NCBI GenBank assembly: GCA_009995595.1 | Contig: JAACPE010000001.1 | Coordinates: 930,001 to 994,000 of the forward strand | Reading direction: 5' to 3' | From: Alphaproteobacteria bacterium | Lineage (GTDB): Bacteria > Pseudomonadota > Alphaproteobacteria > Micavibrionales > Micavibrionaceae | Length of the DNA: 64,000 bases | In this document: piece by piece, positions 43,449 through 52,231 of the stretch | How the letters are laid out: each line of letters starts with the position of its first letter | Position numbering within the stretch: position 1 is the stretch's first letter | Made by a program: the position numbers and the translations under genes | Notes under the pieces: generated by a model | The model's database searches: none | What the model was told of the DNA's origin: nothing | What the model saw: only the letters and a program-made list of their open reading frames with translations

Positions 43449-44073
43449 ATGAAAATATATTCTTTCCATCCTCGTCCTATCCCTATCATTTAGTACTGCA
43501 AACGCCAGACCAGTGTCATACCCAACAGGATGGACATTGATGTTAATGAATGACGCTGATTCAAATTCGGCGCATGTGCATTACTCCCCTACTGCAAAAT
43601 ATTCCATCGGCGTGCGTCACGAGTATTTTCGTGATCCAAAGGTGAATGTGACCAGTTTTCAAATGAATAATTTGATTAAGCGTTGGAATAAGAAAAACGA
43701 GCAAGCAAATTTCTACGTTAAATCTGGCGTTGGCGTGGCACGAGATGATGGTGAGTATGACCCCGCTGCCTATACAGGTATTGCGCTTGATTGGGAAACA
43801 AGGCGTTATTTCACCTCATACGAGAACCGCTTTTTTTGGGCGGATGAAACAGAACAGTTTGCGATGCATAAGGCCCGCGTCGGCATCGCGCCCTATGTTG
43901 GTGATTACGGTGATTTACATACATGGCTTATGCTTGAGGCGCATTATGACGCCGGCGAAGAAGACACGTTTCACGTCACCCCCCTCGTTCGTTTTTTTAA
44001 AGGCAATACGCTTTTAGAGGCCGGATATAATTTAGATGACGGTGTCATGTTTAATTTTGTTCAACGATTTTAA
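43449..44073 (+). CDS. Putative outer-membrane beta-barrel protein, frameshifted at its start
   Basis: From 43453 to 44073 one frame encodes about 206 residues: a hydrophobic signal sequence (YILSILVLSLSF, ending STANA), then a beta-rich mature part ending in Phe (FNFVQRF), typical of outer-membrane barrels. The only plausible ATG (43449), after an AAAGG, is one base out of frame: ATG is followed by AAAA where AAA would join the frames. The gene is thus either damaged, misread, or starts at an unusual codon; the first in-frame accepted start is GTG at 43513, which would drop the signal. No named family recognised. Expected role: outer-membrane passage or binding of copper, by context only. 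Confidence 0.7.
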
Positions 44074-44085
44074 AAGGAGTTTACG

Positions 44086-44379
44086 ATGAAAAACTTACTA
44101 ACCCTTACTCTCTTGCTAATTTTAACGAGCTTCACCCCCGTTAAAGCCGACACGCAATATGATGCGATTGTGCGCGCTGATGGTATTGTCTGCGATTTTT
44201 GTGCACAGGCCTTAAACAAAGTCTTCCTTAAAAATGAAAACGTCGAAAAAATAGATGTCAGCATGGATGAAGGAACCGTCAGCGTAAAAATTAAAAAAGG
44301 TGGAACCGTTACAGACGAAGAAATTCAAAAGATGATTGAATGGGGCGGCTATGATTTCGTATCTGTTACAAGGCCATAG
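44086..44379 (+). CDS. Secreted HMA-domain protein (copper-type CxxC)
   Basis: A 97-residue protein with a signal peptide (cleaved after VKA, residue 21) and no lipobox. The mature domain has GIVCDFCAQAL (C36, C39), HMA-like, with the same size and C-terminal pattern (GG.VTDEEIQKMIEWGGYDFVS) as the lipoprotein at 43107. A soluble periplasmic metal carrier is expected. AAAAGGAG sits before the ATG, 12 bases after the barrel gene, and the stop is 3 bases before csoR, so the three genes are one operon. Confidence 0.87.
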   Translation: MKNLLTLTLLLILTSFTPVKADTQYDAIVRADGIVCDFCAQALNKVFLKNENVEKIDVSMDEGTVSVKIKKGGTVTDEEIQKMIEWGGYDFVSVTRP

Positions 44380-44382
44380 ATC

Positions 44383-44661
44383 ATGAGCGATCACCCTTGC
44401 CATAGCGCAGAAAAATCAGGCCTTAACCGCGCTAGCGGTCAGATTGAGGGCATTAAAAAAATGATTGATGAAGGACGTTACTGCCCTGATATTTTAACGC
44501 AATTACGCGCAGTACGCTCATCACTTAAAAGCATTGAAGCCAATATTTTAGAACGCCATTTAGGGCATTGTGTGAGTGATGCAATTAATAGTGAAAATAA
44601 AAAGGATATTTATAAAAAGATTGAAGAAATCAAAGATATTTTTAAACGCTATGATGACTGA
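44383..44661 (+). CDS. csoR: CsoR-family metal-sensing repressor
   Basis: A 92-residue all-helical repressor (DUF156 family). The Cu(I) ligand set is C34 (GRYCPDIL), H59 (LERHL) and C63 (GHCV): the spacing of 25 and 4 residues equals the Cys-His-Cys set of CsoR, and differs from the RcnR (nickel/cobalt) and FrmR (formaldehyde) sets. LNRASGQIEGI forms the first helix. An extra HPCH near the N-terminus might add ligands. Operator sites of this kind lie at 43420. It is the last gene of the copper locus. Confidence 0.9.
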   Translation: MSDHPCHSAEKSGLNRASGQIEGIKKMIDEGRYCPDILTQLRAVRSSLKSIEANILERHLGHCVSDAINSENKKDIYKKIEEIKDIFKRYDD

Positions 44662-45858
44662 TTAGTCGTCTTTATTGGCAACCTTCAATTGACCCAAAAT
44701 AGCAAAAGGTGAATCCGCAGGATTAGTTTTTGCTTCTGCTTTATAAATACGCTCTCGCTCTTCTGGTTTGCCTTTAGATTGCTTATGATCTTTTTTATTA
44801 AATGGCTTTTTGTTTTTATCTTTAAAGCTCACCTTATCAGGATTGGTGAATTCTTTATTTTTAAACTTCGTATTTGGTTTTGCCGCGGCGCGTGGCTGGG
44901 CGTTTGCTTGGCTCGCTTTACCACGTTTCAAGGCAAACGTCGCCAATTCAGGTTTTGCTTGATTGGTGTCTTTGGGCGTGTCGTCTTGCACTTTTTCGAT
45001 CTGGTCGGGCTCTGAGGTCATCGCACTCTCACCTTGTTCTTGAGGAACTACTTTTTCAGGCTCTTCTTTAATGGCAATCACCGCAGGGTCATTGATTTTC
45101 TTATGACCCATGGCCTCAATAATAGCATAAAGATCAGCAATATTGCTGCCGAGCCATTCCGCCATTTGGTGTTGGGCCTGAAACTTGCCTTCTTTGGCGT
45201 TATCATAGATCGCGCAAACAACGCGGTCTAACATATCAACGCGGCACGCACGCGGCCCATAAACAGGATAACCAATCGCCCGCAAATAGTTCTTATCCAC
45301 ATCCTCTTTTCCCTCAATCGAGAAAGAGACAATACCATCGGACGGCACATTCGCAGGGAGCGGCTTATCATTCCAAATCGTTAATAACAGCGCCTGCATA
45401 CGCACAGCGGCAGGTTTTTTCAGTTCAGGGAGGTAGACCAATAAAGGGCCAAAACGGATCTTTTTAGAGCGCAGCGATTGACGCGCCGCTTCGTCCATTT
45501 GGTCAATATATTCTTGCACTTCTTCGCGGGGCAAAATACCAACCCAATCAAAAATCTTCTGAGCAATTTTTTTGGCTGGTTCTGCCGTAATATCATCTTC
45601 AAGCAGTCTAAACATCGGCTCAAGACCAGAGCGCACATAGGCATCAAGCCATTCTTGGATAGCGCCCTGAACAACATCAACGCCCGCCGCCTTCACCAAC
45701 TCATTTTCATCGGCAACCGCTTTAGGAGCGGTTAAATGATCCCCTTTAACAATCCTCCCAATCTTTTCGCCAGGCAGTGGATTTGTTGGGTCTTTTTGCC
45801 ACGTAATGTCTCCATTATGAGCAAGGCGTATCTGGTTAGGCTGCGAGTTTGTAAGCAT
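44662..45858 (-). CDS. Stand-alone C-terminal region of an alphaproteobacterial Suv3/MgpS-type helicase
   Basis: A 398-residue protein that corresponds, by pattern, to the part following the DExH helicase domain in large alphaproteobacterial RNA helicases: WLDAYVRSGLEPMFRLLEDD, RFGPLLVYLPELKKPAAVRMQALL, IGYPVYGPRACRVDMLDRVVCAIYD and QHQMAEWLGSNIADLYAIIEAMGHKK, then a long basic Lys/Asn tail. No P-loop, DExH or SAT motif is present, and the next gene upstream is on the other strand, so the ATPase part is gone from this locus. It may be a regulatory or RNA-binding relic, or act with a separate helicase. Stop adjoins csoR. Confidence 0.7.
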   Translation of the reverse strand: MLTNSQPNQIRLAHNGDITWQKDPTNPLPGEKIGRIVKGDHLTAPKAVADENELVKAAGVDVVQGAIQEWLDAYVRSGLEPMFRLLEDDITAEPAKKIAQKIFDWVGILPREEVQEYIDQMDEAARQSLRSKKIRFGPLLVYLPELKKPAAVRMQALLLTIWNDKPLPANVPSDGIVSFSIEGKEDVDKNYLRAIGYPVYGPRACRVDMLDRVVCAIYDNAKEGKFQAQHQMAEWLGSNIADLYAIIEAMGHKKINDPAVIAIKEEPEKVVPQEQGESAMTSEPDQIEKVQDDTPKDTNQAKPELATFALKRGKASQANAQPRAAAKPNTKFKNKEFTNPDKVSFKDKNKKPFNKKDHKQSKGKPEERERIYKAEAKTNPADSPFAILGQLKVANKDD

Positions 45859-45962
45859 GCTCCTTCCTACCTGAATTCACCCCTGCATGACAAGCAAAAA
45901 AGCTTTAGCCTTGGCGTCACACGTGCTAGTTTATTAAAAAACCTAATCTGACGGAGATTTCA

Positions 45963-47570
45963 ATGCGCCTATTTACCCTTTTCTTTTTATGCCTGACCTT
46001 GGCGACTCCCCCTGTTATGGCAGCATCAGAGATAAATGATGAGGGTATGGCGGGCGCAAAATTGGTCGCCGAACAATATCTCGCACTATACGCGCCGCTT
46101 TTTGCGATGAGCCCCAATTCTGTTGTTAAAAAAGACGGCGACATAAAAGTTGAAAAGGCTGCTAATTACTACGCTGTAACACTGCCTGATTTAACAGTCA
46201 TTAACAAGTCACCTGAAATTGCTCCAAAGGAAGGGCAAGCGCCTGCTCCCTCTGAGGAGTTTAAATTTAAACTTGGGATCACAAGCATGAATATTGCGCC
46301 GACAGATGACCCAAAGACATGGAAAATTGCGATTGCGATGCCAACACCTTTTTTGGTCACGGATAAAAATGATCAAACTGTTTTTCAGCTTGATATCGGC
46401 AAGCAACAAATGTCTGGCCTATGGAATACAGACTTACAGGCCATCGCAAAGGCAGAAGCCCAATATAATGATTTAAAATACAAATTTACCGGCAAAACAG
46501 CCAATCAGTCCATTGGTGGAGTAATTAAAGAAATCAAACTGACGAGCGATTCAACAAAAAATAGCGATGATAACTGGCGCTCTCTTGCACAAATCATGAT
46601 GAATGAATTTGCTTTTGGTCTTATAGATGACCCCAGCAAAAACAGTGTGAGCATCGGCAACATTACGATAGATGGGGTTGTTGATGGCTATGCCCCCACA
46701 AAGATAAAAGAACTTTACAGCATGCTCAATACGGCCACACAAACACAAGGCAGTAACGAGCTTACAAGTGGCTATTTCACAATACTCCGTCAAGCGGCAG
46801 ATATGTGGAATTACAATTTTAAAATAAATGACATTGTCATACGAAAAAAAGATAAAGGACAAACTGAAGTCAAAACAACATCGCTGAAAGAGGCGACTAT
46901 TAAATTTGAAATGTCTGGCCTTAAAAACCCTCTTATCAATCAGTCAATCAGCTTTGGCTATAGCGGCCTGAACTTGCCTGTAAGCGCTAGCGGGAATGAA
47001 GACGCACTGCCAACAACCATGGCTTTTGGACTTTCTATCGAAAATCTGCCTATTGATAAACTCATCACCTTTGGCGAGCAAGCCATGGGTGCGTCAGCGG
47101 GCGCCGGTGATACAAAACAAAAACTGCAAGGTGCTGGGATGATGGCGATGATGGCTTTGCCGCAAACTTTTGCTGAAGCAGGTACAACGCTTCGTTTAGA
47201 AGAAACAAACCTTGCCAATAAAGATTACACCCTCGCTGCAAAAGGATATTTAAAAGCCTCAACACAATCTGCACTTGGCGCTGTTGCTGAGGCAAACATG
47301 AAATATGCTGGCTTGGATAAGCTCATCGCCCTTATTCAGCAAAAATCAGCAAGCATGAGTGAAAAAGATAAAATGCGCGCACAAAGCATGGTGTCACAGA
47401 TTTCTTTCTTGAATAAGCTTGGCGAGCCTGATGCAAATAATCCTGCAATCAAGAGCATTAACTTCAAACTTAACCAACAAGGGCAAAGCCTGATTAATGG
47501 CAAGACAATGCAAGAAGTGATGATGCAAGGACAAGGACAAGGGCAAGAGGAAGACATCGCGGCTCAGTAA
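45963..47570 (+). CDS. Secreted hypothetical protein (535 residues)
   Basis: Signal peptide cleaved after PVMAA (residue about 21). The rest is a long beta-rich protein of unrecognised family with repeated short strand patterns (VSIGNITIDGVVDGY, YNFKINDIVIRKKD, TIKFEMSGLKNP, INFKLNQQGQSLING). It resembles in general style the DUF945/AsmA-like periplasmic proteins but no match is firm. It may be envelope-associated. C-terminal stretch is Gln/Gly-rich (MQGQGQGQEE). Convergent with hemW. Confidence 0.78.
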   Translation: MRLFTLFFLCLTLATPPVMAASEINDEGMAGAKLVAEQYLALYAPLFAMSPNSVVKKDGDIKVEKAANYYAVTLPDLTVINKSPEIAPKEGQAPAPSEEFKFKLGITSMNIAPTDDPKTWKIAIAMPTPFLVTDKNDQTVFQLDIGKQQMSGLWNTDLQAIAKAEAQYNDLKYKFTGKTANQSIGGVIKEIKLTSDSTKNSDDNWRSLAQIMMNEFAFGLIDDPSKNSVSIGNITIDGVVDGYAPTKIKELYSMLNTATQTQGSNELTSGYFTILRQAADMWNYNFKINDIVIRKKDKGQTEVKTTSLKEATIKFEMSGLKNPLINQSISFGYSGLNLPVSASGNEDALPTTMAFGLSIENLPIDKLITFGEQAMGASAGAGDTKQKLQGAGMMAMMALPQTFAEAGTTLRLEETNLANKDYTLAAKGYLKASTQSALGAVAEANMKYAGLDKLIALIQQKSASMSEKDKMRAQSMVSQISFLNKLGEPDANNPAIKSINFKLNQQGQSLINGKTMQEVMMQGQGQGQEEDIAAQ

Positions 47571-47572
47571 AT

Positions 47573-48721
47573 TTATACCAAATAACTTAACACCCCATTG
47601 AGGCGCTGCATGCCCTCAATGGTTGGTTTAAGGTGAGTATCATCAAGCAATATCAAACCCTCATCCCTCAGGGATCTTATTTTATCTCTCAATAAGACTG
47701 CGTCCCATTTTTGCCCGCTTTCTTCCTCAATCTTGGATAAAGCGACACCCTCTTTTAATCGCATGCCCATCATCAAACATTCTAAAAAACGTCCCTGTGC
47801 GTCAACATCTTCATACGGGTGATACCCATGCCCATCAGCCATGGCGCGTTGCAGCCAGATATCGGGCGCACGATGCGTACGGGTTGCCCTCTTAGCGCCA
47901 TCAATGGTTAATCGCCCATGCGCCCCCGGCCCTATCCCCGCATAGTCGGCGTAGCGCCAATAGGTTAAATTATGCAATGATTCCTGCCCCGCTATAGCGT
48001 GATTAGACACCTCATAGGCGGGCATACTTGACCCACTCATAATCTCTTGCGTTGCTTCATATAAATCAGCGGCTAAATCTTGCTCAGGTATTTTAAAATC
48101 ACCACGCCCATGTTGAATATAAAACGGCGTGCCTTGCTCAATTGTTAGTTGATACAATGACAAGTGCCCTTTGGCATAGCTTAACGCTGTTTTTAATTCC
48201 TGCGCCCATACTTTTACTTCTTGGTTAGGCCTTGCATAAATCAGATCAAAACTAAAACGATCAAATATTTTATCCGCAATTCTAAGGGATTTGATCGCCT
48301 CATCGGCGCTATGCTCGCGACCCAAAAATTGCAAATCGGCATTGTTCAAAGATTGCACTCCGATTGAAACGCGGTTAATACCTGCCGCCTTGAAATCATA
48401 AAATTTTTGCGCTTCAATCGACGTTGGATTTGCCTCTAACGTAATTTCTGCCTTAGGATCAAGCGCCCAACACGCTGCAATTTCATCTATAATAAGTTGT
48501 ACTGTCTCAGGCTCCATCAAGGATGGCGTTCCGCCGCCAAAGAAAATTGACGTGACAACGCGGCCTTTGGTTAATTGCGCGGTATAGGCGATTTCTTTTT
48601 TAAAAGCCTCACGCCATGCACCGTGGTCAATGCTGTTACTCACATGAGAATTAAAATCGCAATACGGACATTTTGATTTACAAAATGGCCAATGCACATA
48701 AACGCCAAAAAGATTATCCAT
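47573..48721 (-). CDS. hemW: Radical SAM heme chaperone HemW
   Basis: A 382-residue radical SAM protein. GVYVHWPFCKSKCPYCDFNSH contains the CxxxCxxC Fe-S cluster; FFGGGTPSLM and the downstream NRVSIGVQSL follow. HemW binds heme and passes it to apoproteins; it was long annotated as oxygen-independent coproporphyrinogen oxidase, but lacks the N-terminal extra Cys of HemN. Overlaps rdgB by eight bases. rph-rdgB-hemW is a conserved alphaproteobacterial cluster. Confidence 0.95.
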   Translation of the reverse strand: MDNLFGVYVHWPFCKSKCPYCDFNSHVSNSIDHGAWREAFKKEIAYTAQLTKGRVVTSIFFGGGTPSLMEPETVQLIIDEIAACWALDPKAEITLEANPTSIEAQKFYDFKAAGINRVSIGVQSLNNADLQFLGREHSADEAIKSLRIADKIFDRFSFDLIYARPNQEVKVWAQELKTALSYAKGHLSLYQLTIEQGTPFYIQHGRGDFKIPEQDLAADLYEATQEIMSGSSMPAYEVSNHAIAGQESLHNLTYWRYADYAGIGPGAHGRLTIDGAKRATRTHRAPDIWLQRAMADGHGYHPYEDVDAQGRFLECLMMGMRLKEGVALSKIEEESGQKWDAVLLRDKIRSLRDEGLILLDDTHLKPTIEGMQRLNGVLSYLV

Positions 48722-49334
48722 GATCGCGCAAATAAGATTTAAATTTTTCTACTGCTATCGCACGGTGACTAATCGCATGTTTATCATCAGGATTCATTTC
48801 GGCGTAAGTTGTCTTATACCCCTGCGGCACGAAAATAGGATCATAACCAAAACCCATCGACCCGCGCGCAGGCCATGTTAAATGCCCCTTTGCAATTCCT
48901 TCAAAAATTTGATCCGGTTTGTTTGGCTGAACAAGCGCAAGCACAGCAACAAATTGCGCCTTTTGCGTACCATCAATACCGCAACATTCATCCTGAACAC
49001 GGCGCATTGCACGCTTAAAATCACGCCCCCCGCCCATAGCCTCCGGCAGCTCAGCCCATCGCGCAGAATAAATACCAGGCGCGCCGCCCAACATATCAAC
49101 AGCAAGCCCACTGTCATCGGCAAGGCATGGAAGGCCCGTTGCCTGCGCAGCAAGACGGGCTTTTAAAAGAGCGTTGCCCGTAAATGTATTTTCTGTTTCT
49201 TCTGGCTCTGGCAAATCAAAATCAACGGCACATTTTATTGCACCCACTTTTGTTCCAATAAGACTACCAAGCATTTTTTCAAACTCGACAACTTTGCCTT
49301 TATTGTGTGTTGCTAATACGAGCGTATCAATCAT
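48714..49334 (-). CDS. rdgB: dITP/XTP pyrophosphatase (Ham1-like)
   Basis: A 206-residue NTP sanitiser that hydrolyses dITP, XTP and related purine errors. LATHNKGKVVEFEKML at the start, ENA/TF.GNALLKAR, LADDSGLAVD, GAPGIYSARWAE and GFGYDPIFVP are present. Length is usual. It lies between rph (5-base gap) and hemW (8-base overlap). Confidence 0.96.
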   Translation of the reverse strand: MIDTLVLATHNKGKVVEFEKMLGSLIGTKVGAIKCAVDFDLPEPEETENTFTGNALLKARLAAQATGLPCLADDSGLAVDMLGGAPGIYSARWAELPEAMGGGRDFKRAMRRVQDECCGIDGTQKAQFVAVLALVQPNKPDQIFEGIAKGHLTWPARGSMGFGYDPIFVPQGYKTTYAEMNPDDKHAISHRAIAVEKFKSYLRDHG

Positions 49335-49339
49335 GAGTG

Positions 49340-50071
49340 TTATCCACGCGCTTTCGTTTTAAGCACATCTTTTTGCAAAACATCCAACTCACGACATCCT
49401 TTTTTAGCAAGCGCGAGAAGCTCATGAAATGCCTCTTCACTAAACGGGTCTTGCTCGGCTGTCCCTTGAATTTCAACAATTCCGCCTTTACCAGTGATAA
49501 CAAAATTTGCATCCGTCTCAGCGTCCGAATCCTCATCATAATCTAAATCAAGCACAGGTTTACCTTTATAGAGGCCGCATGAAATAGCAGACACACTATC
49601 TTTCAGCGGTGATTTATCAAGAAGCTTAATATCAACCAAATATTGCATTGCAAGCTCTAGGGCAACATACGCCCCTGTGACCGAGGCTGTGCGCGTGCCG
49701 CCGTCGGCTTGCAGCACGTCACAATCGATCCGGACTTGACGCTCACCAAGAGCCTGCATATCAACAACGGCTCGTAAAGCGCGCCCAATAAGGCGCTGAA
49801 TTTCTTGTGTGCGTCCTGATTGTTTCCCCCGCGCAGCCTCACGATCCATGCGTTTATCCGTCGAACGCGGCAACATGCCATATTCCGCCGTGACCCATCC
49901 TTTACCTGTATTTCTCATCCATCCTGGTACGTTTTCTTCCACGGTTGCCGTACACAAAACATGCGTTTCACCGCACTTTACAAGGCAAGACCCTTCCGCG
50001 TGTTTAGAAAAATGAGGAATAAATTCGATATCGCGCATTTGATCGAGTGCGCGGCCTGAGGGGCGTGTCAT
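49340..50071 (-). CDS. rph: Ribonuclease PH
   Basis: A 243-residue phosphorolytic exonuclease that trims tRNA 3' ends. [32 protein letters not shown], the RNase PH phosphate-site motif [15 protein letters not shown] and the C-terminal EIQGTAE.DPFSEE.F region are all present. It is the first gene of the rph-rdgB-hemW unit and diverges from hrcA with 100 bases between starts. Confidence 0.97.
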   Translation of the reverse strand: MTRPSGRALDQMRDIEFIPHFSKHAEGSCLVKCGETHVLCTATVEENVPGWMRNTGKGWVTAEYGMLPRSTDKRMDREAARGKQSGRTQEIQRLIGRALRAVVDMQALGERQVRIDCDVLQADGGTRTASVTGAYVALELAMQYLVDIKLLDKSPLKDSVSAISCGLYKGKPVLDLDYDEDSDAETDANFVITGKGGIVEIQGTAEQDPFSEEAFHELLALAKKGCRELDVLQKDVLKTKARG

Positions 50072-50118
50072 GGTTATCTCCGTAAGTTATGGTTCGTTAA
50101 AGTATACGTTGGCGACTT

Positions 50119-50160
50119 TAGGGGTTTCATCGCAATTGTCAATTTCATAAAAACCCCCTA
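50119..50160. repeat. Imperfect inverted repeat in the rph-hrcA intergenic region
   Basis: TAGGGGTTT (50119-50127) and AAACCCCCTA (50151-50160) are complementary apart from one extra C, with 23 bases between. It lies just before the hrcA start and could regulate hrcA or rph. It is not a CIRCE element. Confidence 0.4.
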
Positions 50161-50171
50161 TATTATGACTT

Positions 50172-51221
50172 ATGAGCGTACATGTTGATTTTTTAAGCCT
50201 TTCTGAACGCGCCCGTCAGGTTTTTATGACGGTGGTTCAAAATTATATTGAAACAGGTGATCCGACAGGATCGCGTACTTTGTCGCGCTCTATAACGGCA
50301 TCGGCGGCAACAATACGCAATGACATGGCAGATCTTGTCGATCTTGGACTTTTACAATCACAACATATCTCATCAGGGCGTCTGCCCAGTGAGCTTGGCC
50401 TGCGCTATTTTGTTGATGGTCTATTAGAGCACGGCAAACTTTCGGAAATCGAACGCGCCGCCATGGAACACGAATGCAGCGGCGGCGATATACAGCCCGA
50501 TCAGATGTTAGAGCGCGCGAGTAGTTTATTATCAGGCTTATCCTCCAGCGCAGGACTTGTTCTTGCGCCAACAAAAAGCCAAAAATCAATTCGTCATATT
50601 GAATTCGTCTCATTGGGCCCCAAACGCGCCATGGTCATCATTGTGCCCGATGATGGCATGGTCGAAAACCGCATCATCCCCGTGCCGTTAGGCATCACAA
50701 ACGATATCCTAAAACAGGCAGGCGCCTTTTTATCTGAAAAACTATATGGCAAAACTTTTGCCCAAATGAAAGATGCAATTACAGAAGAAATTAATGCCCG
50801 CCGCTCAGAAATGGGTGATCTCACACAAAAAGTAATTGAAGCGGGTATTGCCATACAACTTGATGATGGAAAGCTGATTGTTAGCGGACGCTCAAACCTC
50901 CTTCAAGATATGGGCGCAAGCAATGACATTGAGCGCCTTCAATTCCTGATGGAACAGCTCGAATCAAAAGAGACAATTTCTCGCTTACTTCAAGATGCAG
51001 TGGATGCAAACGGTGTGAAAATCTATATTGGCTCTGAAAACAAAATTTTTGAGGGCAGCGGTCATTCTCTTATTTTCAGCCCCTACACCAATGGATCGAA
51101 CGAAATTGTCGGGGCAATCGGCGTTATTGGCCCAACACGGCTTAATTATGCCAAAATTATCCCCAGCGTAAATTGCATGGCAGAGATTATATCCCGCCGT
51201 TTAAGTGATTTAGCGACATGA
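50172..51221 (+). CDS. hrcA: Heat-inducible transcription repressor HrcA
   Basis: A 349-residue repressor that normally binds CIRCE and is stabilised by GroEL. The N-terminal winged helix-turn-helix (ERARQVFMTVVQNYIETGDPTGSRTLSRS, ATIRNDMADLVDLGLL) and the HTSSGR-like QHISSGRLPSELGLRYFVD are clear, as is the C-terminal GSEN / IGVIGPTRLNYAKIIP. It is divergent from rph. In most relatives grpE follows directly; here a secreted hypothetical protein intervenes. No CIRCE was found in the window. Confidence 0.95.
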   Translation: MSVHVDFLSLSERARQVFMTVVQNYIETGDPTGSRTLSRSITASAATIRNDMADLVDLGLLQSQHISSGRLPSELGLRYFVDGLLEHGKLSEIERAAMEHECSGGDIQPDQMLERASSLLSGLSSSAGLVLAPTKSQKSIRHIEFVSLGPKRAMVIIVPDDGMVENRIIPVPLGITNDILKQAGAFLSEKLYGKTFAQMKDAITEEINARRSEMGDLTQKVIEAGIAIQLDDGKLIVSGRSNLLQDMGASNDIERLQFLMEQLESKETISRLLQDAVDANGVKIYIGSENKIFEGSGHSLIFSPYTNGSNEIVGAIGVIGPTRLNYAKIIPSVNCMAEIISRRLSDLAT

Positions 51222-51290
51222 CGTTAAAATCATTATTTGCGCTTAGGCATTTCAGCCGTTAATCTATGAGGTCTAATTAGGGTATTCATC

Positions 51291-52199
51291 ATGAAATCAG
51301 CATTTTTAAGCATATTATTCATTTTCAGCCTCTCCTCCCAAGCTTTTGCTCAAGGGGGGCAAATCTTCATGCCGCCAAACTCTTCCTATAAAAATGAAGA
51401 CATCGCAAAACAGCAGGAACAGCAGGCGAAAGAAAATGCAGCAAAAGGGTTTTTGCGCCCCGGCGTTCTCGACTTATCGCTCGTCAGCTACGATTATTTT
51501 GAGCCAGAGCAATTTGGTATTTTGCTCAATATCCCCGACTATGTGACGGGATGTTATCAATATAGCCCTCTCGTTTACAACGCCTCTTTTGTTGATAATA
51601 ACTATATGGAAGTCGCTGTTCAGCATTACAGACGCGAAAAAATTCAAACAACGAACCCGAACAAAGATTGCCCTAGTGGGACTCAAGCTGTATCTGCACT
51701 TGTTATTGTCAATAAAGACGATCTCATGGATCGTGGTATTCGTGAGATACGCTTTTCAAATGGCACGGCAATTGATCGTTATTCTATTTTATACCACGAA
51801 GACCGAACCGAGCTTGTGCCCATGTCAAAAGCTGCATTTAACCCAAAAGGTCTTCAAGGATACGCAAAAGATCGCCTTATTCACTATAAAAAGCAAAATG
51901 ATATTGTCGCTCTGCATGTTCCAATGATTAAGCCCGGTGATAGTATTAGCGCCGCAATTCACGCACACGCCAAGGAAATGGGGCTATCGCCTCTTGATAA
52001 TTCAGAACAATTTCAAGCGACAAATACCACCTTTTATTTTAAAGATTCATCAGGCGCGGCCTTATCAAGTTTAGGCGACCAAGATTTTATTGAATTTGGT
52101 GAAATATCTGTTAAACGTCCCTATGAGGGCTCAGAGGGCTTAAAAGAGGTCAATACACTTTTACGCGTTTTTGCCACAAAGCCCGGCACAACCCTATAA
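51291..52199 (+). CDS. Secreted hypothetical protein inserted between hrcA and grpE
   Basis: A 302-residue protein with a signal peptide (cleaved after QAFA, residue about 20). The mature start is Gln/Lys-rich. The rest has SYDYFEPEQFGILLNIPDYVTGCYQYSP and QHYRREK segments, Cys residues, and alternating strands. No family recognised. Gap to hrcA is 69 bases and to grpE 32, same strand, so it may share their heat-shock transcription. Confidence 0.75.
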   Translation: MKSAFLSILFIFSLSSQAFAQGGQIFMPPNSSYKNEDIAKQQEQQAKENAAKGFLRPGVLDLSLVSYDYFEPEQFGILLNIPDYVTGCYQYSPLVYNASFVDNNYMEVAVQHYRREKIQTTNPNKDCPSGTQAVSALVIVNKDDLMDRGIREIRFSNGTAIDRYSILYHEDRTELVPMSKAAFNPKGLQGYAKDRLIHYKKQNDIVALHVPMIKPGDSISAAIHAHAKEMGLSPLDNSEQFQATNTTFYFKDSSGAALSSLGDQDFIEFGEISVKRPYEGSEGLKEVNTLLRVFATKPGTTL

Positions 52200-52231
52200 A
52201 TTCAAATCGTACAAATAAGAAAAAGAAACCA

